Of a stretch of 64,000 bases of DNA, positions 1 through 15,630 are shown piece by piece. Made by a program: the position numbers and the translations under genes. Each line of letters opens with the position of its first letter. Within the stretch, counting starts at the first letter, position 1. The stretch is from NCBI GenBank assembly GCA_963693315.1, contig OY856188.1, positions 98,368,915 to 98,432,914 on the forward strand, given 5' to 3'. The stretch is from Diogma glabrata (lineage: Eukaryota; Arthropoda; Insecta; Diptera; Cylindrotomidae). Below the pieces are notes generated by a model that saw only the letters and a program-made list of their open reading frames with translations, was not told the DNA's origin and searched no databases.

Positions 1-179
1 TACGACATAGGGCAATATTTCATGATAGGACGGAGGAAATAAAAACAATATACTTTTTTTCAAATTTGCAGGAACAAAGCTAAAATTAGGTTCCTAATTA
101 TCCTAGTGCTAGAAGCATAGACCAAGATCATGTAACGCATTGTTTACCTCAAGCCAGCATATATAATAGTTATATGGAA

Positions 180-350
180 GCTTATTTGTTCGAGCAAGCA
201 AAAAGTTCATTCTTTTAAAAAATAAAAAAATTACGTCCATCAACACCTTAGAAAGCATGTTGCTATGGGACCTTTTTCTTAAGAGGTTCTTATGTGTTGT
301 TGTGACACACATTGTAATTCCTACTACTCAACACATTTTATTAAAAAAAA
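180..350 (+). repeat. 3' tail copy of a poly(A)-ended SINE-like family
   Basis: This stretch matches three other places in the window (28305-28481, the 3' part of 28850-29449, and the 3' part of 37441-37967). It holds a conserved segment starting near 'acgtccatcaacacc', a short stem-loop (ATGTGT, loop, ACACAT), the string 'acacattttatt', and a terminal A-run. Ending in poly(A) with a preserved stem-loop is what is expected of retroposons mobilised by a LINE reverse transcriptase that recognises the 3' end. Only the tail is present here, which fits 5' truncation. No coding sequence is visible. Confidence 0.7.
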
Positions 351-3940
<3,590 letters not shown>

Positions 3941-3949
3941 TTTGATTGT

Positions 3950-4377
3950 CATCAACGATCTGTAAACAATGATCATCTTGTAACGTAGAAGTCTCCACTC
4001 AGGAGAACTGGCACTGTCTCACTTCAAGCAAGGGTTCTGGTGACCAACACCAGTGAGGTGTTGGTCGCCAGAACCCTGACAAGGAAATGTTGAGCAACAC
4101 AGCTGTTGTGAAGCCAAAATATTTTGGTGTTACTAAATACCGCAGGAGTGAGCATTAGTCCTTCAGGCTATTGCTAATCGAGAGTCACGATACTGCTAGA
4201 GTCACGGGACAGCAAGCGATGGGCCTGGTTAATCTTAAAGCTGGGGTCAGTCAGTATCATCCCACTCGGTAATGTTTCGTCAGGCCCTGGTTCCTCCAGG
4301 GATTGAAAGATTTATAATGCTATACTCATTAAAAAATGTCCATTGTCTTCGGTTTGATTTCATTAAAACCTGTTAGG
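3950..4377. repeat. Locally GC-richer unclassified repeat-like segment with a 21-bp hairpin
   Basis: Base composition changes abruptly here from AT-rich flank to a more balanced stretch without an ORF. It contains a strong inverted repeat (arms 4031-4051 and 4057-4077, loop AGTGA) and a smaller stem around 'ccctggttcctccaggg' (about 4283-4299). It directly precedes the 300-bp body shared with 5852-6150. The composition and folding potential suggest the untranslated end of a retroelement, but I cannot name the family. Confidence 0.4.
4031..4077. repeat. 21-bp inverted repeat with 5-nt loop
   Basis: The left arm 'agggttctggtgaccaac'+'acc' pairs with 'ggtgttggtcgccagaa'+'ccct'. The only exception is one T:G position, which would be a wobble pair in RNA. 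The stem is GC-rich in an AT-rich locus, so it would fold stably if transcribed. Confidence 0.85.
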
Positions 4378-4690
4378 ATGTTGCTAGGTGTTGTAGGCGT
4401 GAATGATCACAGAAATGACATAGTCTGTTGTTCATGTCAAGGTCGTTGCATTCAGTGTAACACCAAGTCTAACATCTGACCTCTACATACAGGTTAATTG
4501 GGTGTGGTAACGGGGATGATAGGGGAACACATGCTGGAAAATGTTGGCACATAGATCTTGAAATCATAGCTAGACGCAAGTGTTGGCTTGTCAGACCAGT
4601 GTCGTCACCGGAACAAACTTTTAAATCCTCCTAAAAACTACATAGATTTTTCAAACTGGGTGGCCTGTCAACCACAACTCTGCCTAGGTA
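4378..4690 (+). repeat. Copy 1 of a roughly 300-bp repeat body preceding a minisatellite
   Basis: Matches 5852-6150 in the same orientation. Shared strings include 'aatgatcaca', 'cagtgtaacacca', 'tcatagctagac', 'ggcttgtca', 'gtcaccgg' and 'ccacaactctg'. In both copies the 20-bp minisatellite starts immediately after the final shared string. It has no ORF. The association suggests body and minisatellite are one mobile or tandemly duplicated unit. Confidence 0.75.
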
Positions 4691-5851
4691 TATCTTTGAA
4701 TTACGTTAAATATTTTAAAATTTTGTCTAATATCTATAAATTTTGTTAAAGATTTTGACAATTATTTTTCAATTTGTAAAATATATTTGAATTTTGTTAA
4801 ACTTTTTTGAATTTTGTCATCTTTGAATTTCGTACGCTATTTTTGAATTTTGCCTAATGCTGTTGAATTTTGTCAAAAATTTTGAAATTCCGTTAAATAT
4901 TTTTGAATTTTATTAAATATTTTTGAATTTTGGTAAATTTTTTGACATTTTCTTATATAATTTTGAATCAAATATTTTTGAATTTTTTAAATATTTTGGA
5001 ATTTTGATAAATATTTTGGAATTTTGTCACATACTTTTAAAGTTTGTTTAAACATTTAATAATTTAATTAAATATTTTTGATTTTTTTCTGATATTGTTG
5101 AAATATTTCACAACATTTTTAAATTTTGGTAAATATTTTTGGATTTTGCTTGCTATTGTTGACGTTTGTTTGATATTTATGAAATTCGTTAGATATTTTT
5201 ATTAAATATTGCCTGATATTTTTGAATTTCGTCAAATATTTTTGAATTTTACTAAGTTTTTTGATATTTACCTAAATATTTTTCAAATATTTTGGAATTA
5301 TGTTTTTGTATTTTGTAAAATATTTTTCAGGTTTTTTAAGCATTTTACATTTTCATTAAATATTTTTGAATTTTTTCTGATATTGTTGAAATTTGTAAAA
5401 TAGTTTTAAATATGGTTAAATATTTTGGAATTTTGTTAAATATTTTTGAATATTGTTAAACCTTTTTGAATTTTTGATTTTGCTTGTACTGTTGAATCCG
5501 GTCAAATATTTTTGAATCTGGTTAAGTATTTCTGAATTTCCATAAGTTTTTTAGAACTTCGTTAACACTTTTGGAATTTTTACTGACACTGTTTAATTTT
5601 GTCAAATATTTAAAAATATCGCTAAATAGTTTTTAGCTTTGATTGATATTTTTTAAATATTTTGGAATTTTGTAAAGTATTTTTGAATTTCTGGTAAATT
5701 TTTTAACATTTTCTAAAATATTTTAGAATTTTGTCAGATATTTTTGAACTTTGTTAAACATTTTACAATTTCATTAAATATTTTTGAATTTAATCTGATA
5801 TTGTTGAAATTTGAAAAATAGTTTTGAATTTTGTTAAAATATTTTGGAATT
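4691..5851 (+). repeat. 20-bp minisatellite array, first block
   Basis: A degenerate tandem array with consensus close to TTTTTGAATTTTGTTAAATA. Units differ by point changes and small indels, so the array is old or was not recently homogenised. Short ORFs inside it (for example 5209-5403) are composition artefacts. Confidence 0.85.
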
Positions 5852-6150
5852 TCAATGGATGGATGGCTTTGATGTTAGTGGCGTAAATGATCACAAAGAT
5901 GGTATCGTCTATTCTTCTTGCCACGGTTATGGGATCCAGTGTAACACCAGGCCTAACGATTGAGCTGTACAAACAGGTTCTTTGAGTGTGGTCACGGAGC
6001 TGGCAAATTCTGACACATGGGTGATGCAGTCATAGCTAGACCACCTGTTTTGGCTTGTCAGGCCAATATTGTCACCGGCACCACCAATTATATCTTCTTA
6101 AGAACTACCTTTTTTTTAATGTAGGTGTCGGGTAGGCCACAACTCTGCTC
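5852..6150 (+). repeat. Copy 2 of the roughly 300-bp repeat body
   Basis: Homologous to 4378-4690 by shared blocks in the same order and orientation; it lies between two blocks of the 20-bp array. It lacks the GC-richer segment that precedes copy 1. The short minus-strand ORF at 5790-5972 crosses the body/array boundary and is not a gene. Confidence 0.75.
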
Positions 6151-7440
6151 TGAGTGTATTTTTGAATTTCGTTTAATATTTTGTCAAATATTTTTAAATT
6201 TCGATAATTATTTTTGATTTTGCTAAATATTTTTTTATTCTAGTCTCATATTTTTCCATTTTGTTAAATATATTTGAAGTTTGTAAAATATATTTGAATT
6301 TGATTAAATATTTTCGAATTTTGGCTGATAATCTTGAATTTTGCCAAATATTTTAGAAGTTTATCAAATGTTTTTGAATTTTGTTAAATATATGTGAATT
6401 TTGGAAAAAAAATTGAATTTCGTTAATTTTATTGAATTTTGGCTAATACTGTTAAATTTTACGAAATATTGTTGAAATTTTGTCAAATATTTTTGAATTT
6501 TGTTAAGTATTTTTAGATTTTGCGTGAATTATTAACCATTGTTTAATATTGTTAAATATTTCAGAATATTGTCTGATATTATTGAATGTAGTGAAATATT
6601 TTGAAATTTTGTTAAATATTTTTGAATTTTGTTAAATTTTTTTGGGTTTTGTCTGAAATTTTTGAATTTTGTTTGAAATTTTTGAATTTTGTTGAATGTT
6701 TACTATGTCAAATATTTTTGAATTTTGCCTGATATTGTTGAAATATGTAAAATATTTTTGGATTTTGCCTGATATTGTTGACGTTTATTTTATATTTTTG
6801 AATTTTGCAAACGTTTTTGAAATTCATTACATATTTTTGAATTTTGTTAAATATTTTTGAATTTTGCTACAAATTTTTGAATTTTATTAAATATTTTTTA
6901 ATTTCCTTGAAAATTTTTGTATTTTTTTTAAATTTTTTTGTATTTTGCTAAAAATTTGGAATTTCGTTAAATATTTTCGGATTTTACTTGATATTGTTGA
7001 CGTTTGTTTGAAATTGTTGAATTGTGTAAAAATTTCTGAATATTGCCTGATATTGTTGAATTTTGTCAGAAATTTTGAAATATTGTTAAATACTTTTGAT
7101 TTTTCTCAAATATTTTTGTATTTCGTTAAATATTTTTGTAGTTTTTCTGATGTTTTTGAATTTTGATATTTATTTTTGAATTTCATTAAACATTTTTGAA
7201 TTTTGTCAAATATTTTTGAATTTTGTTAAATATATTTTAATATTTGCTATTGTTGAGTTTTGTTAACCAATTTTAAATTTTATCAAATATTTTTGAATTC
7301 CATTAAATTTTTTTGAGTTTTGTTAAATGTTTTTGAATTTCGTTAAACGATTTTGATTTTTGTCTGTTGTTGTTAAAAATCTTTAAGATTTTGAATATTT
7401 TTGAGTTTTAATAGTTTTAAATAATTTCCGTTTTTTTCCT
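6151..7440 (+). repeat. 20-bp minisatellite array, second block
   Basis: Same consensus as 4691-5851 (around 6840-6900 the 20-bp period is plain). It starts directly after the end of body copy 2, exactly as the first block starts after body copy 1. It fades into unrelated sequence near 7400, followed by a SINE-body fragment. Confidence 0.85.
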
Positions 7441-7540
7441 AACAAAGGTATGGGGTGACCTTTGAGTTGAAAAAAATTCAATTACTTACCTACTTACTTG
7501 AGTTTAATTGTTCTTAAAAATCCGCAATAAATTCTAAATA
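7441..7540 (+). repeat. 5'-truncated SINE body fragment
   Basis: The strings 'aaaggtatgg', 'gagttgaaaaaaattcaatt' and 'ttacttgagtttaattg' match the reverse complement of 19360-19420, the body of the tRNA-headed SINE. No tRNA-like head is present upstream, so this is a truncated copy in plus orientation. Confidence 0.6.
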
Positions 7541-7903
7541 ATGTTTTTCGAATTTCATAATTTTGAATAATTTTTTTGAATTCTTATAAGTTTGAACGAT
7601 TTTTATTGAAATTTTTTTTTGACGTTGCGAATTTTTTTTTTCGTAATCAACACGACGACGAGATTGTTCTACTAAAGTTAAAAGTAAAATTTCAACAATA
7701 AACCCATGTGAGTTGGATGTTGGTGGTTGAACGCCGAGTAGCTATCATTGCACTCCAGTCCACATTACTTATTTATCGTCACAATCTTAAAAGAAATAAA
7801 TCACGACCAGAGGCATTTTGCTATAAGTGAACGAAGATAGTTTCCCAAATTTTCGAATTCAGTAATCATTTTGGGCAGCCTCAAAAAATTAGAGGACTAA
7901 ATA
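7541..7903. other. AT-rich stretch without gene
   Basis: No supported coding region. It separates the minisatellite/SINE block from the foldback element. A locally GC-richer patch at about 7700-7770 was examined for a tRNA-like A/B box pair and found unconvincing. Confidence 0.5.
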
Positions 7904-8853
7904 GGAGTAGGGTATTCAAATTAGGAGCTTTGAATAGTCACAAGCTGATGAAAAACGTGATCTACACAGGTGAAAAAGTTAAAATTTGAACTTGACCGTT
8001 TTTTATTTTCCTGAAACTGGATGCAAGATGAAAATTTTACCAATTCGATGTAACTTTGATATTAAATTGCTTAAGAACAGCTACACGGATTTCAACCATT
8101 TTTTCTGTTTGATAGGTGACTAGTTAATATTCAGAAAAAAAATTAAGTAAACGATTTTGTTATTAATTTTAAAATTAAAATATAAAAAAACTTTTTTAGG
8201 GCTACAGATCAATTGAATTTAAATTTTTTTTTTAAATATGTCGAATTTACAGAGAGGCTTTAATTCGTGTTCTTGAGATATTTAATTTTAAAGATTTTTA
8301 GTCAGACCAAAATTTTAATTTTATATCATTTTTTTGAATAATTTTTCTTAATAAAAATTTTAACCACTGAAGTTCGAAAAAAAGTTGAAAAATTAGAATT
8401 TCAGTCGGACTAAAACTCTTTTAATTAAATGTCTCAAGAACAAGAATTAACGTTTCTTTGTAAATATGACATAGAGTAAGAGTAGAACAATTTCTATAAA
8501 AAAAACAAGTGAAAACTCAATTGAACTTTGACCTTAGCGCTATCTTTAAAAAAAAATTAATATTTCAATTTTAAACTTAATTACAAAAACGTTTAATTAA
8601 TATTTTTTCTTAAACTTACTATACCTATCAAGTAAAACAAAGTTTTTTGAAATCCGTATAACCATTCTTGAGCAATTCAATTTCAAAGTTACATCGGATC
8701 GTCAAAATTTTCATTTTTTTGCATGTTGGTGTGCCTGCTATGCTTCAGCTATGCACTTTACTAATAAAATGTTTTCACAACTCAGTCTATAAGACGTTTT
8801 TCTTCAGCTGCACAAACTTTCAACCAAACTAAACAAGAATAGAATATCCCGTC
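7904..8853. mobile_element. Foldback element of about 950 bp with very long inverted repeats
   Basis: The left half (about 7904-8340) is homologous to the reverse complement of the right half (about 8400-8853). Matching pairs include 'gggtattc' (left tip) with 'gaatatccc' (right tip), 'cgatgtaactttgatatt' with the complement of 'caatttcaaagttacatcgg', 'gatttcaa' with 'ttgaaatc', and 'gttcttgagat' with the complement of 'tgtctcaagaac'. The arms have diverged but align over nearly their whole length, leaving only a short central loop. There is no ORF. It resembles non-autonomous foldback/MITE-like elements. A transcript would form a long imperfect duplex. Confidence 0.7.
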
Positions 8854-11800
8854 GAAAACACTAAATGACTGTGATAATGTTTATTTGGTTGCATTAAATT
8901 CTGGTTTTTTCATTAATAAGACTAAATATGGAACTGCTTTAATAGAAATAAGAGAATGAAAATTAATATATGGAAATCATTAATACAAAATGAGGAATCA
9001 AAGATGAATTTCAAGAATGAAGAGAAAAACAAAACTACAAAATAAAAGTATTCTCTTCAAAAGTCCTTCTTAAATTGCCGTTACATCAGACTCTTCTTAC
9101 CAAAAACAGACGTTACATTTTTTGAGAGTTATTTTCAAGTTTAAATAACAGCATTTGTTTTCATCCTGAGTGACCGAAAGTTGACATCAAATTTTGATTC
9201 CCTCCTTAAACATCACACGCTTTCTGATCTCGTTGTTTTTTTATAAATATCGTTTTTAACTATGCTTGGATGAAATATGGTGCATCATGATTTAAACATA
9301 TACCAATCATTGTTTTATTTGACACTTATTTAGTGTAGGCAAACAAACTGTCGACATCCATCCTGGACAGATATCCTGTTCATTTATCTCAATTTTCGAC
9401 TTTAACTCAACGGTATCCTTAGTACAATCATTCACCTTTCTTTTTATTGTTATCAAAACCGGTAAACAAAAATAATTATACTTATAGATTAAAAAAGATG
9501 ATATAATTGTTTATTTGAAAGATCAACAAACTATTCAAATTTGTATTATCTTCAACCAATTAGATGTTTGTATTTGTTTATCTATTTTGTTCACTAATTT
9601 TGATAATAAAAGCAATACTGCATCGAATAACAATACAACAGCCGAACCCGTCCTCTATCAAGGTCAAGTCAAAAATATTGATCATGAGTGGATGATAATT
9701 ACTAGTTTTTAGTAGCTTAGACGGTTCACGTTTATGAAATTTAAAATTTTGTTAATGATTTTTAATATTAAAAATAGGTTCGTCGCTTACTGAACTCTTT
9801 TAATTATGTTGAAAATATTTTAATTAATTCAATAATTATTAAAACAAATTCTTGCAAACCACAACATATAAATAACTGCAATCAATAATCATCCATCTTT
9901 AAACAACATTGGAATATTGTTAATTTTTTTTTCAATAATTACTTACCGTGTTTCTGTTTTCTTTAAAAAAAATAAGAAAAGAAATTCACATCATCATAAT
10001 CAACATCAATTAAATGTACAAATGCTTTATTTTGTATAAATATATGGTGAAAAGGTATTTTAATTGTCAATCAGTTTGTTTATAACGATAATTGTTTATA
10101 TTGAACTACCGCCAATACAATGAATTTCACATTTGTTTTATTATATTTATAAATAAATAAATATTTCCTTCTAGCTTCATATCATCATAACACATATCTT
10201 TTTAACATCATATCAAACCAAAAAAAAAATATTCATTTTAGCAAAATACAACAAAATGTCGAGAAAATAATTTACAATTTTTATTTGTATTCTTTAATTT
10301 CATCTTGTAGGCTTAATTTGATTATTCTTGTGTTGTTGCTTTTTTTTGTTTGTTTTAATGTGCACATAAATAAAACGGTCCAGTCATTTTAAATATTCGT
10401 AGGAATAATTTAAAGTAATAAATGAAAATTTTCAACAAAAATGTAAAACTTTTCAACACTAATGAATTGAAATTGAGACAAATCGTAAAATCAAAAAAAA
10501 AAATATTTTGTAGTGAATATTTCTTTAGAATAAAATTTTTTTTTTTGGTTGCTTGATATGTAATAATGACAAAGAAATTCATTTTTGTTAAATTTGATGT
10601 CATTGCTAATCAATAAAAACCAAAGTTTTATCATTGATTTCACTCATTTGTTTTTTCATTTTTTATCTTTCTAGGAAACATGGACGTAGAAACAGAAAGT
10701 TGATAAAAATAAATTGTTTCCATGACAAATAAAACAAAATGTTTCTGAATTGAGGTAAGCGTATTTGCTATAAATTTATTTTTTTACAACTCGATTTCGC
10801 CAATATTTATTTGTCAAATTTTTTAAGTTTTATAATTATACTTGCAATTTTGCTACTTGTTAGTTGTTTTTTTTTTTTAAATATAATCAAAACAATTTTA
10901 ATACAATTCGTAATAATCTAGTTTTATTTTGATTTGCCTTTGAGACATTAAAATTCTTGATGGAACGAATGATGAACAATAACAAAGTATTGTCATTAGT
11001 AAAGTTGTTTGTATTTTTTTGTTAATTAATGAGTTATGTTATAGTAAAGGAGAAAAACATGTTTTGTATATCGCGTGATGTTTCAAAAATGTAATAAAAA
11101 ATTGTAAATAGTGCTGTCAATCAATAGCGTATTGAATCTCAAGAATTTTGTATTTAGGTTAAAAACGATGATGCAATTTTTAATTTAAATATGTTGTCTA
11201 TCGTTTACATTGTGAATAAAAAAAAGTGTATATGTATTTAAATAGTTTTATATAAAACCATAACAAACTACAAATCTATCTCTAAACTATTTTCCAAATC
11301 AACGATAAACATTCTTAGAAAACTGTTATAAATAAATATCCAAAAAAAAAAATTTGATAGATTAAACATAACACGATTTTAATTTGAAATTTTATGAATT
11401 AAAAAAAATTAATTTTCCTACTTTTTTCTAAAATTACGAAAGTTAAATTATATTTTTTTTTTATTATTACTATCTGAAACCGTGACTTGTTAATAACTCA
11501 CGCAATGTTGGAGTGATATAAACAAATGCTATTTATTAATTTATTACTTCGCACTTTGAAATTCTTAACTGTTGTAACATTTCAGTTTTTTTTAGTTTTT
11601 TAAGTAGCTCATATAGAAAAAATCCTGCAACAAATAAGTGTGTTGCATTCTTAACAAAAAATGTTTTTAATAAATTTTATTTTATGAAATTTTGATAAAA
11701 TTTCTAAGATAAAAAGAAAATTATTTGAGTAAAATATAATAACTATGTGCGATACTAAACTTGTAAATGAAAAATAAAAAAAGAGGAAGAAGAAAGAAAG

Positions 11801-12095
11801 AAAAATAAATTAAGTGGAGATCAAATTGTGAAAATTGAACATAAATATATAATATGAAACGTGATTTAATTTTTTTATTTCTTCCACATTTTATTCAAGA
11901 ATAAAATGTTAGATGTTTTCAATAAGCTTTTAATAATAATGATAATTGTAATTGATTGGTTATTGCTGTAATATATGTTTTTCATACGTTACATTAAAAA
12001 CGTTTCTGTTCATGAAATTAAATTAATTTAATAAGTTTGCAATATTTTAATTTATTTTCCTGTTTAACATTAACAGTTTTTCTTTTTTATTTTAA
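8854..12095. other. 3.2 kb AT-rich non-coding stretch
   Basis: No ORF longer than about 80 codons and no recognisable protein motif on either strand. Poly-A/T runs are abundant. I see no RNA gene, satellite or element ends here. Confidence 0.5.
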
Positions 12096-12600
12096 AGTTG
12101 CACCACACACGGATCTTACAGGAAATCCTGTTATATGCTATTCAAAAAAATATACGTATACACCACCAAATACTCCGATTCCGCTGTCAGATACATAAGA
12201 TATTTTTCTAATACTTTACCCATGCATTTTCATGTGTTTTTGTCATGTCATTATGGTGAATTTTGAATTCTGTAATTTACTAAATTAACAAACTTTTATT
12301 CGCACCACACACGAAAAATTATGTTATACAAAAAAGTAATCAAAATTACATAGGCGGTTACATTTTTGTAGTACGATTTTGATTAAAATTTGAATTAGCA
12401 GGCTTCGAAAATTTTTGTAATAAATTTAAATTTCAATTTTAACTAACTAGATCAAATAACTTTGGTTTGAAAGACATAATTACATTTGCACCACACACGA
12501 ATAACACGGTAAGCTTTGTCATACGAAAAAGTTAAACGTTCACCACAAAATATTACAAAAACTGTCAAATAGAATAATTCAATCTTCTATATCTTGAATT
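12096..12600 (+). repeat. Degenerate tandem repeat, three units of about 190-200 bp
   Basis: The string 'gcaccacacacg' starts units at about 12100, 12302 and 12488. Downstream of each, 'gttata' or 'gtcatac' and a 'caccac' motif recur, and units 1 and 3 also share 'actgtcaaat'-like sequence. A fourth isolated 'gcaccacacaca' occurs at about 14629. No coding potential. Confidence 0.5.
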
Positions 12601-12701
12601 GACTGATAAAATTGAAAAACCGGCAATGGCGAGAGCTTGGTTTTTTAAGAATTTTGCGACAAAGTGTCTATAAGACGCTTAAGATCGGTGGGAAGCAAAC
12701 T

Positions 12702-13961
12702 ACACCGAAAAAAAAACGTTAGTAGGATCAACTACAAAGCTTGTTTGATTTTGCGTCTAATATGAACGTGGCTATTTTAACCAATGCAGCATTGTCAATT
12801 TATTTTAAAAAACGTAACAATTTTCATTATTTAAATCAACAGCGGCGTGATCAATTTCGTGTTCAAAGATTCACAAATCATAGTTGAATTAAGTAGTTTG
12901 TTCAAGTTCATGTTTTTGTTTGAAAAATATTGTGTTTGTTAAAATAAAAATCGAGGAAAAACAAAATTCGTTCAATGATAATAATAATAAACAAAAGAAT
13001 AGAAAAATAAAAAGTTTTGTATATATTATAACATGGCTGGTTTTATTTAACATTTTAGGAAATAATTTAAATGCGTTTAATTGAATTGAATAATTTTAAT
13101 ATTATCTGCACATAAAATTATGTGCGGAAAAATTTTTTTGTGAATATAATATCAACAATCTTGTTTAATTAATAGGCCCTTTCCATAATTAATTTTAGTG
13201 ATATAAAAAATTTCTTATATTTTTTTAATATTTTTTATTTGTCTTGTTTCATGTCGATTTATCGATATTTTAATTTAATTTTTCATAATAATGAGAAAAT
13301 TATGGAAAATTAGTATTATTTTCTACACATAATTCAAATATTTAAATTTTTTGATTTCTGAATTTTGGTCTTTTAAATTGTATCATTAAAAATATGGCGA
13401 AAAAATGGACGCATCCCTTACAAACAAAATCACACTCATACATTTCCTATTTAGAACGTAAATATACGAACGCTATCTTTATGCATAAAAATGTTTGTCG
13501 GGTTTGATACGAAATACATATTTCTAATATAAAAAATTTCAAATATTATATTTACGAAAAAAACGAACCCATACAAACATCGATAGCAGCAAACACAAAT
13601 AAAGATATACCAAACCAATAGATTTAATACGGAGTATTGCTTGATTCTATCACAAACGTATTCAATATTACTATTTTTAGTCTAATTTTTAACTTACCAC
13701 GTTTGTAATCTATTGAAAATTAAATCAACCACGGCATCGTTGCTCGAAAATGAAATCATAGTTGAATCAACTACAAACATGGTTAAATCAAATATGTTTG
13801 TGATACTTATAAAAAAATATATCAACAACGGTTAAATTGTTAATTTAAATCCGGAGCGTTGGTTGATTCTATCGCAAACGTATTTAATTCCCCAATTTTC
13901 ACTTAATGCTCGATTAACAATGCAACATAATTGAATCAACCAAGATTTTTTCTTTCGGTGT
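12702..13961. mobile_element. 1.26-kb element with ACACCGAAA terminal inverted repeats
   Basis: The left end reads ACACCGAAAAAAAAACGTTA. The reverse complement of the right end reads ACACCGAAAGAAAAAATCTT; both continue with a GATYCAAYTA-like stretch. The interior has a direct repeat (about 13621-13672 against 13841-13890, both with 'ttgattctat' and 'caaacgtatt') but no transposase. The right end sits at the edge of a gypsy RNase H fragment, suggesting insertion into it. I could not identify a convincing target-site duplication, so the superfamily is not assigned. Confidence 0.5.
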
Positions 13962-14110
13962 GCTGGAAGCTCGCGATTGAAAATTCTATACTTCTGTTGC
14001 AACTCCTTGAACCGAATAGTACATAAACTAAGAGGTTTCCAATTGTGTTTTAGTTTTTGTTTGACATGGATTTCATGTCCGTTATCTTTGTTGAGCTGTG
14101 TGTGAGATAT
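13961..14110 (-). pseudogene. Ty3/gypsy RNase H fragment
   Basis: On the minus strand the peptide WKPLSLCTIRFKELQQKYR followed by FNREL is the hallmark 'W-x-PL-x-x-x-S-x-x-x-x-x-x-Q-x-x-Y-x-x-x-x-REL' segment of the Ty3/gypsy RNase H domain, which removes the RNA strand during reverse transcription. Only this roughly 45-residue block is recognisable. The reading frame continues into unrelated sequence of the neighbouring inverted-repeat element. Upstream RT and downstream integrase are absent, so this is an isolated scrap. Confidence 0.65.
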
Positions 14111-14139
14111 GGTTAAGAGAAGCAGTGTAACGAACACAG

Positions 14140-15018
14140 TGATTTCCTGAACATTGAATAAAAATCTGGATCTTCCAGAGATTCACACGCCTAGAAGTGA
14201 TTCCGACCAGCTTCAGTCCGTGAGTTCAGATCTAACTCTTCAACTTATTACAAATGTTGAGTTGCACGCGACAAGTTTTAAAAGGGTACAGAATGAAAAG
14301 TGAGAGAAAAATGGATTATGATGACCTCAAAATCCAGAGGAACCACAACCATCACCACCATTACATAAAATGTAAATAATCAATTTCAATAAATTTCACT
14401 CACTCTACGATTTCTGTAAGGTTGCTACCAACCATAACTGTCAAAGCACTAGCCTAGCATAGTACAATATAACTCGGTCAAGAACATTCAGCTAAATGAA
14501 TCATCATTCCGTTAGATGAGTGCATCTAACATGCAACATACATACGTTGGACCGAAACAGCCAGTGGTTATTGATATTAATGTAAATGAATCGTTTGCAT
14601 CGGTTTGCATTTATATGAACCAATTGTTGCACCACACACATTTGGTGATTGGTAAAAATTTTAAAATTTTAAACGAGCAAACCGTTGCCCCGAAATGAAT
14701 GATTGGTCGGAATAAATTAAATTTTGTTGTACCATTTCAAAAGTAGGTAAATATCAATTTGAATCAAAAAACAAATCCTTGGAGTACTTTCAATGATTAC
14801 ACTTGTTTTATATTATTTTTTTTTCTCAAAACATTTCTGCCCGTTTTCGTTTTGGATCACATTTAACGCCAAATTTTATACCATTTGGTAAATTAAATAA
14901 ACACCAAAATTTTTTTTTTGAAAAAAATTTAGCTTTCTTTCTTTCGCACACTAACAAAAATAAATTTATTTTTATTCTATTGATTTTATTTTAATCTATT
15001 GGAAAAAAAGTATAATAT
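14140..15018. other. AT-rich non-coding stretch
   Basis: No supported gene. The short ORFs at 14516-14698 and 14803-14994 have no recognisable motif. One copy of the 'gcaccacacaca' motif lies at about 14629. Confidence 0.45.
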
Positions 15019-15626
15019 TGTAACGTTTCTTCGCCGAGTTACAATTATTTAGTTCGATTACTAAATCAGGAAATTAAAACACAATGGAACTTCTAAACGT
15101 TATAATTTTATTCGTTCAAGATTTTGTTATAAAAATATTTCTTCTACTTCTATTCCCCTTAATTGTTCTTGTACTAACAATAATTCACCACTTATAATTC
15201 TACCACTTACAATAATCTTTTTCTTTCTACTTATAACACTGTTAATTTTAACCTGCCTATATCACTGCTAAATTTTATACTTTTTCTATCGCTGACAAAT
15301 CTATACTGACTTATCCTCGAACATCAACTCTTATACATACTACATTAAATAGCCTCGATAGTACTATAATGTTCTAGAACACAAACCTTCCTTTTTCCAA
15401 CATAAACGTAATAACACGATCTTCAAATATTGACACCTAGGTGTGAAATCTATTCTTTTCAATTTGTTTATTTACCAATTCTTATACGATCGACAAAAGT
15501 TTCCTATTACATGTTTACTTTGGTTACGTTGTTATCTTTTATTGATTTTTATATTTCTTTTGTAGAACTATTTTCTCGAAAGATATTCTATTGTGTTGTG
15601 TTCTATCGTATTCCGTAATCGTCACA
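15019..15626. mobile_element. Probable solo LTR
   Basis: The segment begins TGTAACG and ends CGTCACA, giving the inverted TG...CA ends typical of LTRs with 6 of 7 matching bases. It is flanked by ATAT on both sides (15015-15018 and 15627-15630), which could be a 4-bp target duplication. The interior is C-rich on this strand compared with neighbours and has no ORF with known motifs. A solo LTR arises by recombination between two LTRs. In AT-rich DNA a matching ATAT is weak evidence, so the call is moderate. Confidence 0.45.
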
Positions 15627-15630
15627 ATAT

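Noticed and set aside
7700..7770. Possible tRNA-like segment on the minus strand
   Set aside because: No B box at the right distance and no cloverleaf pairing.
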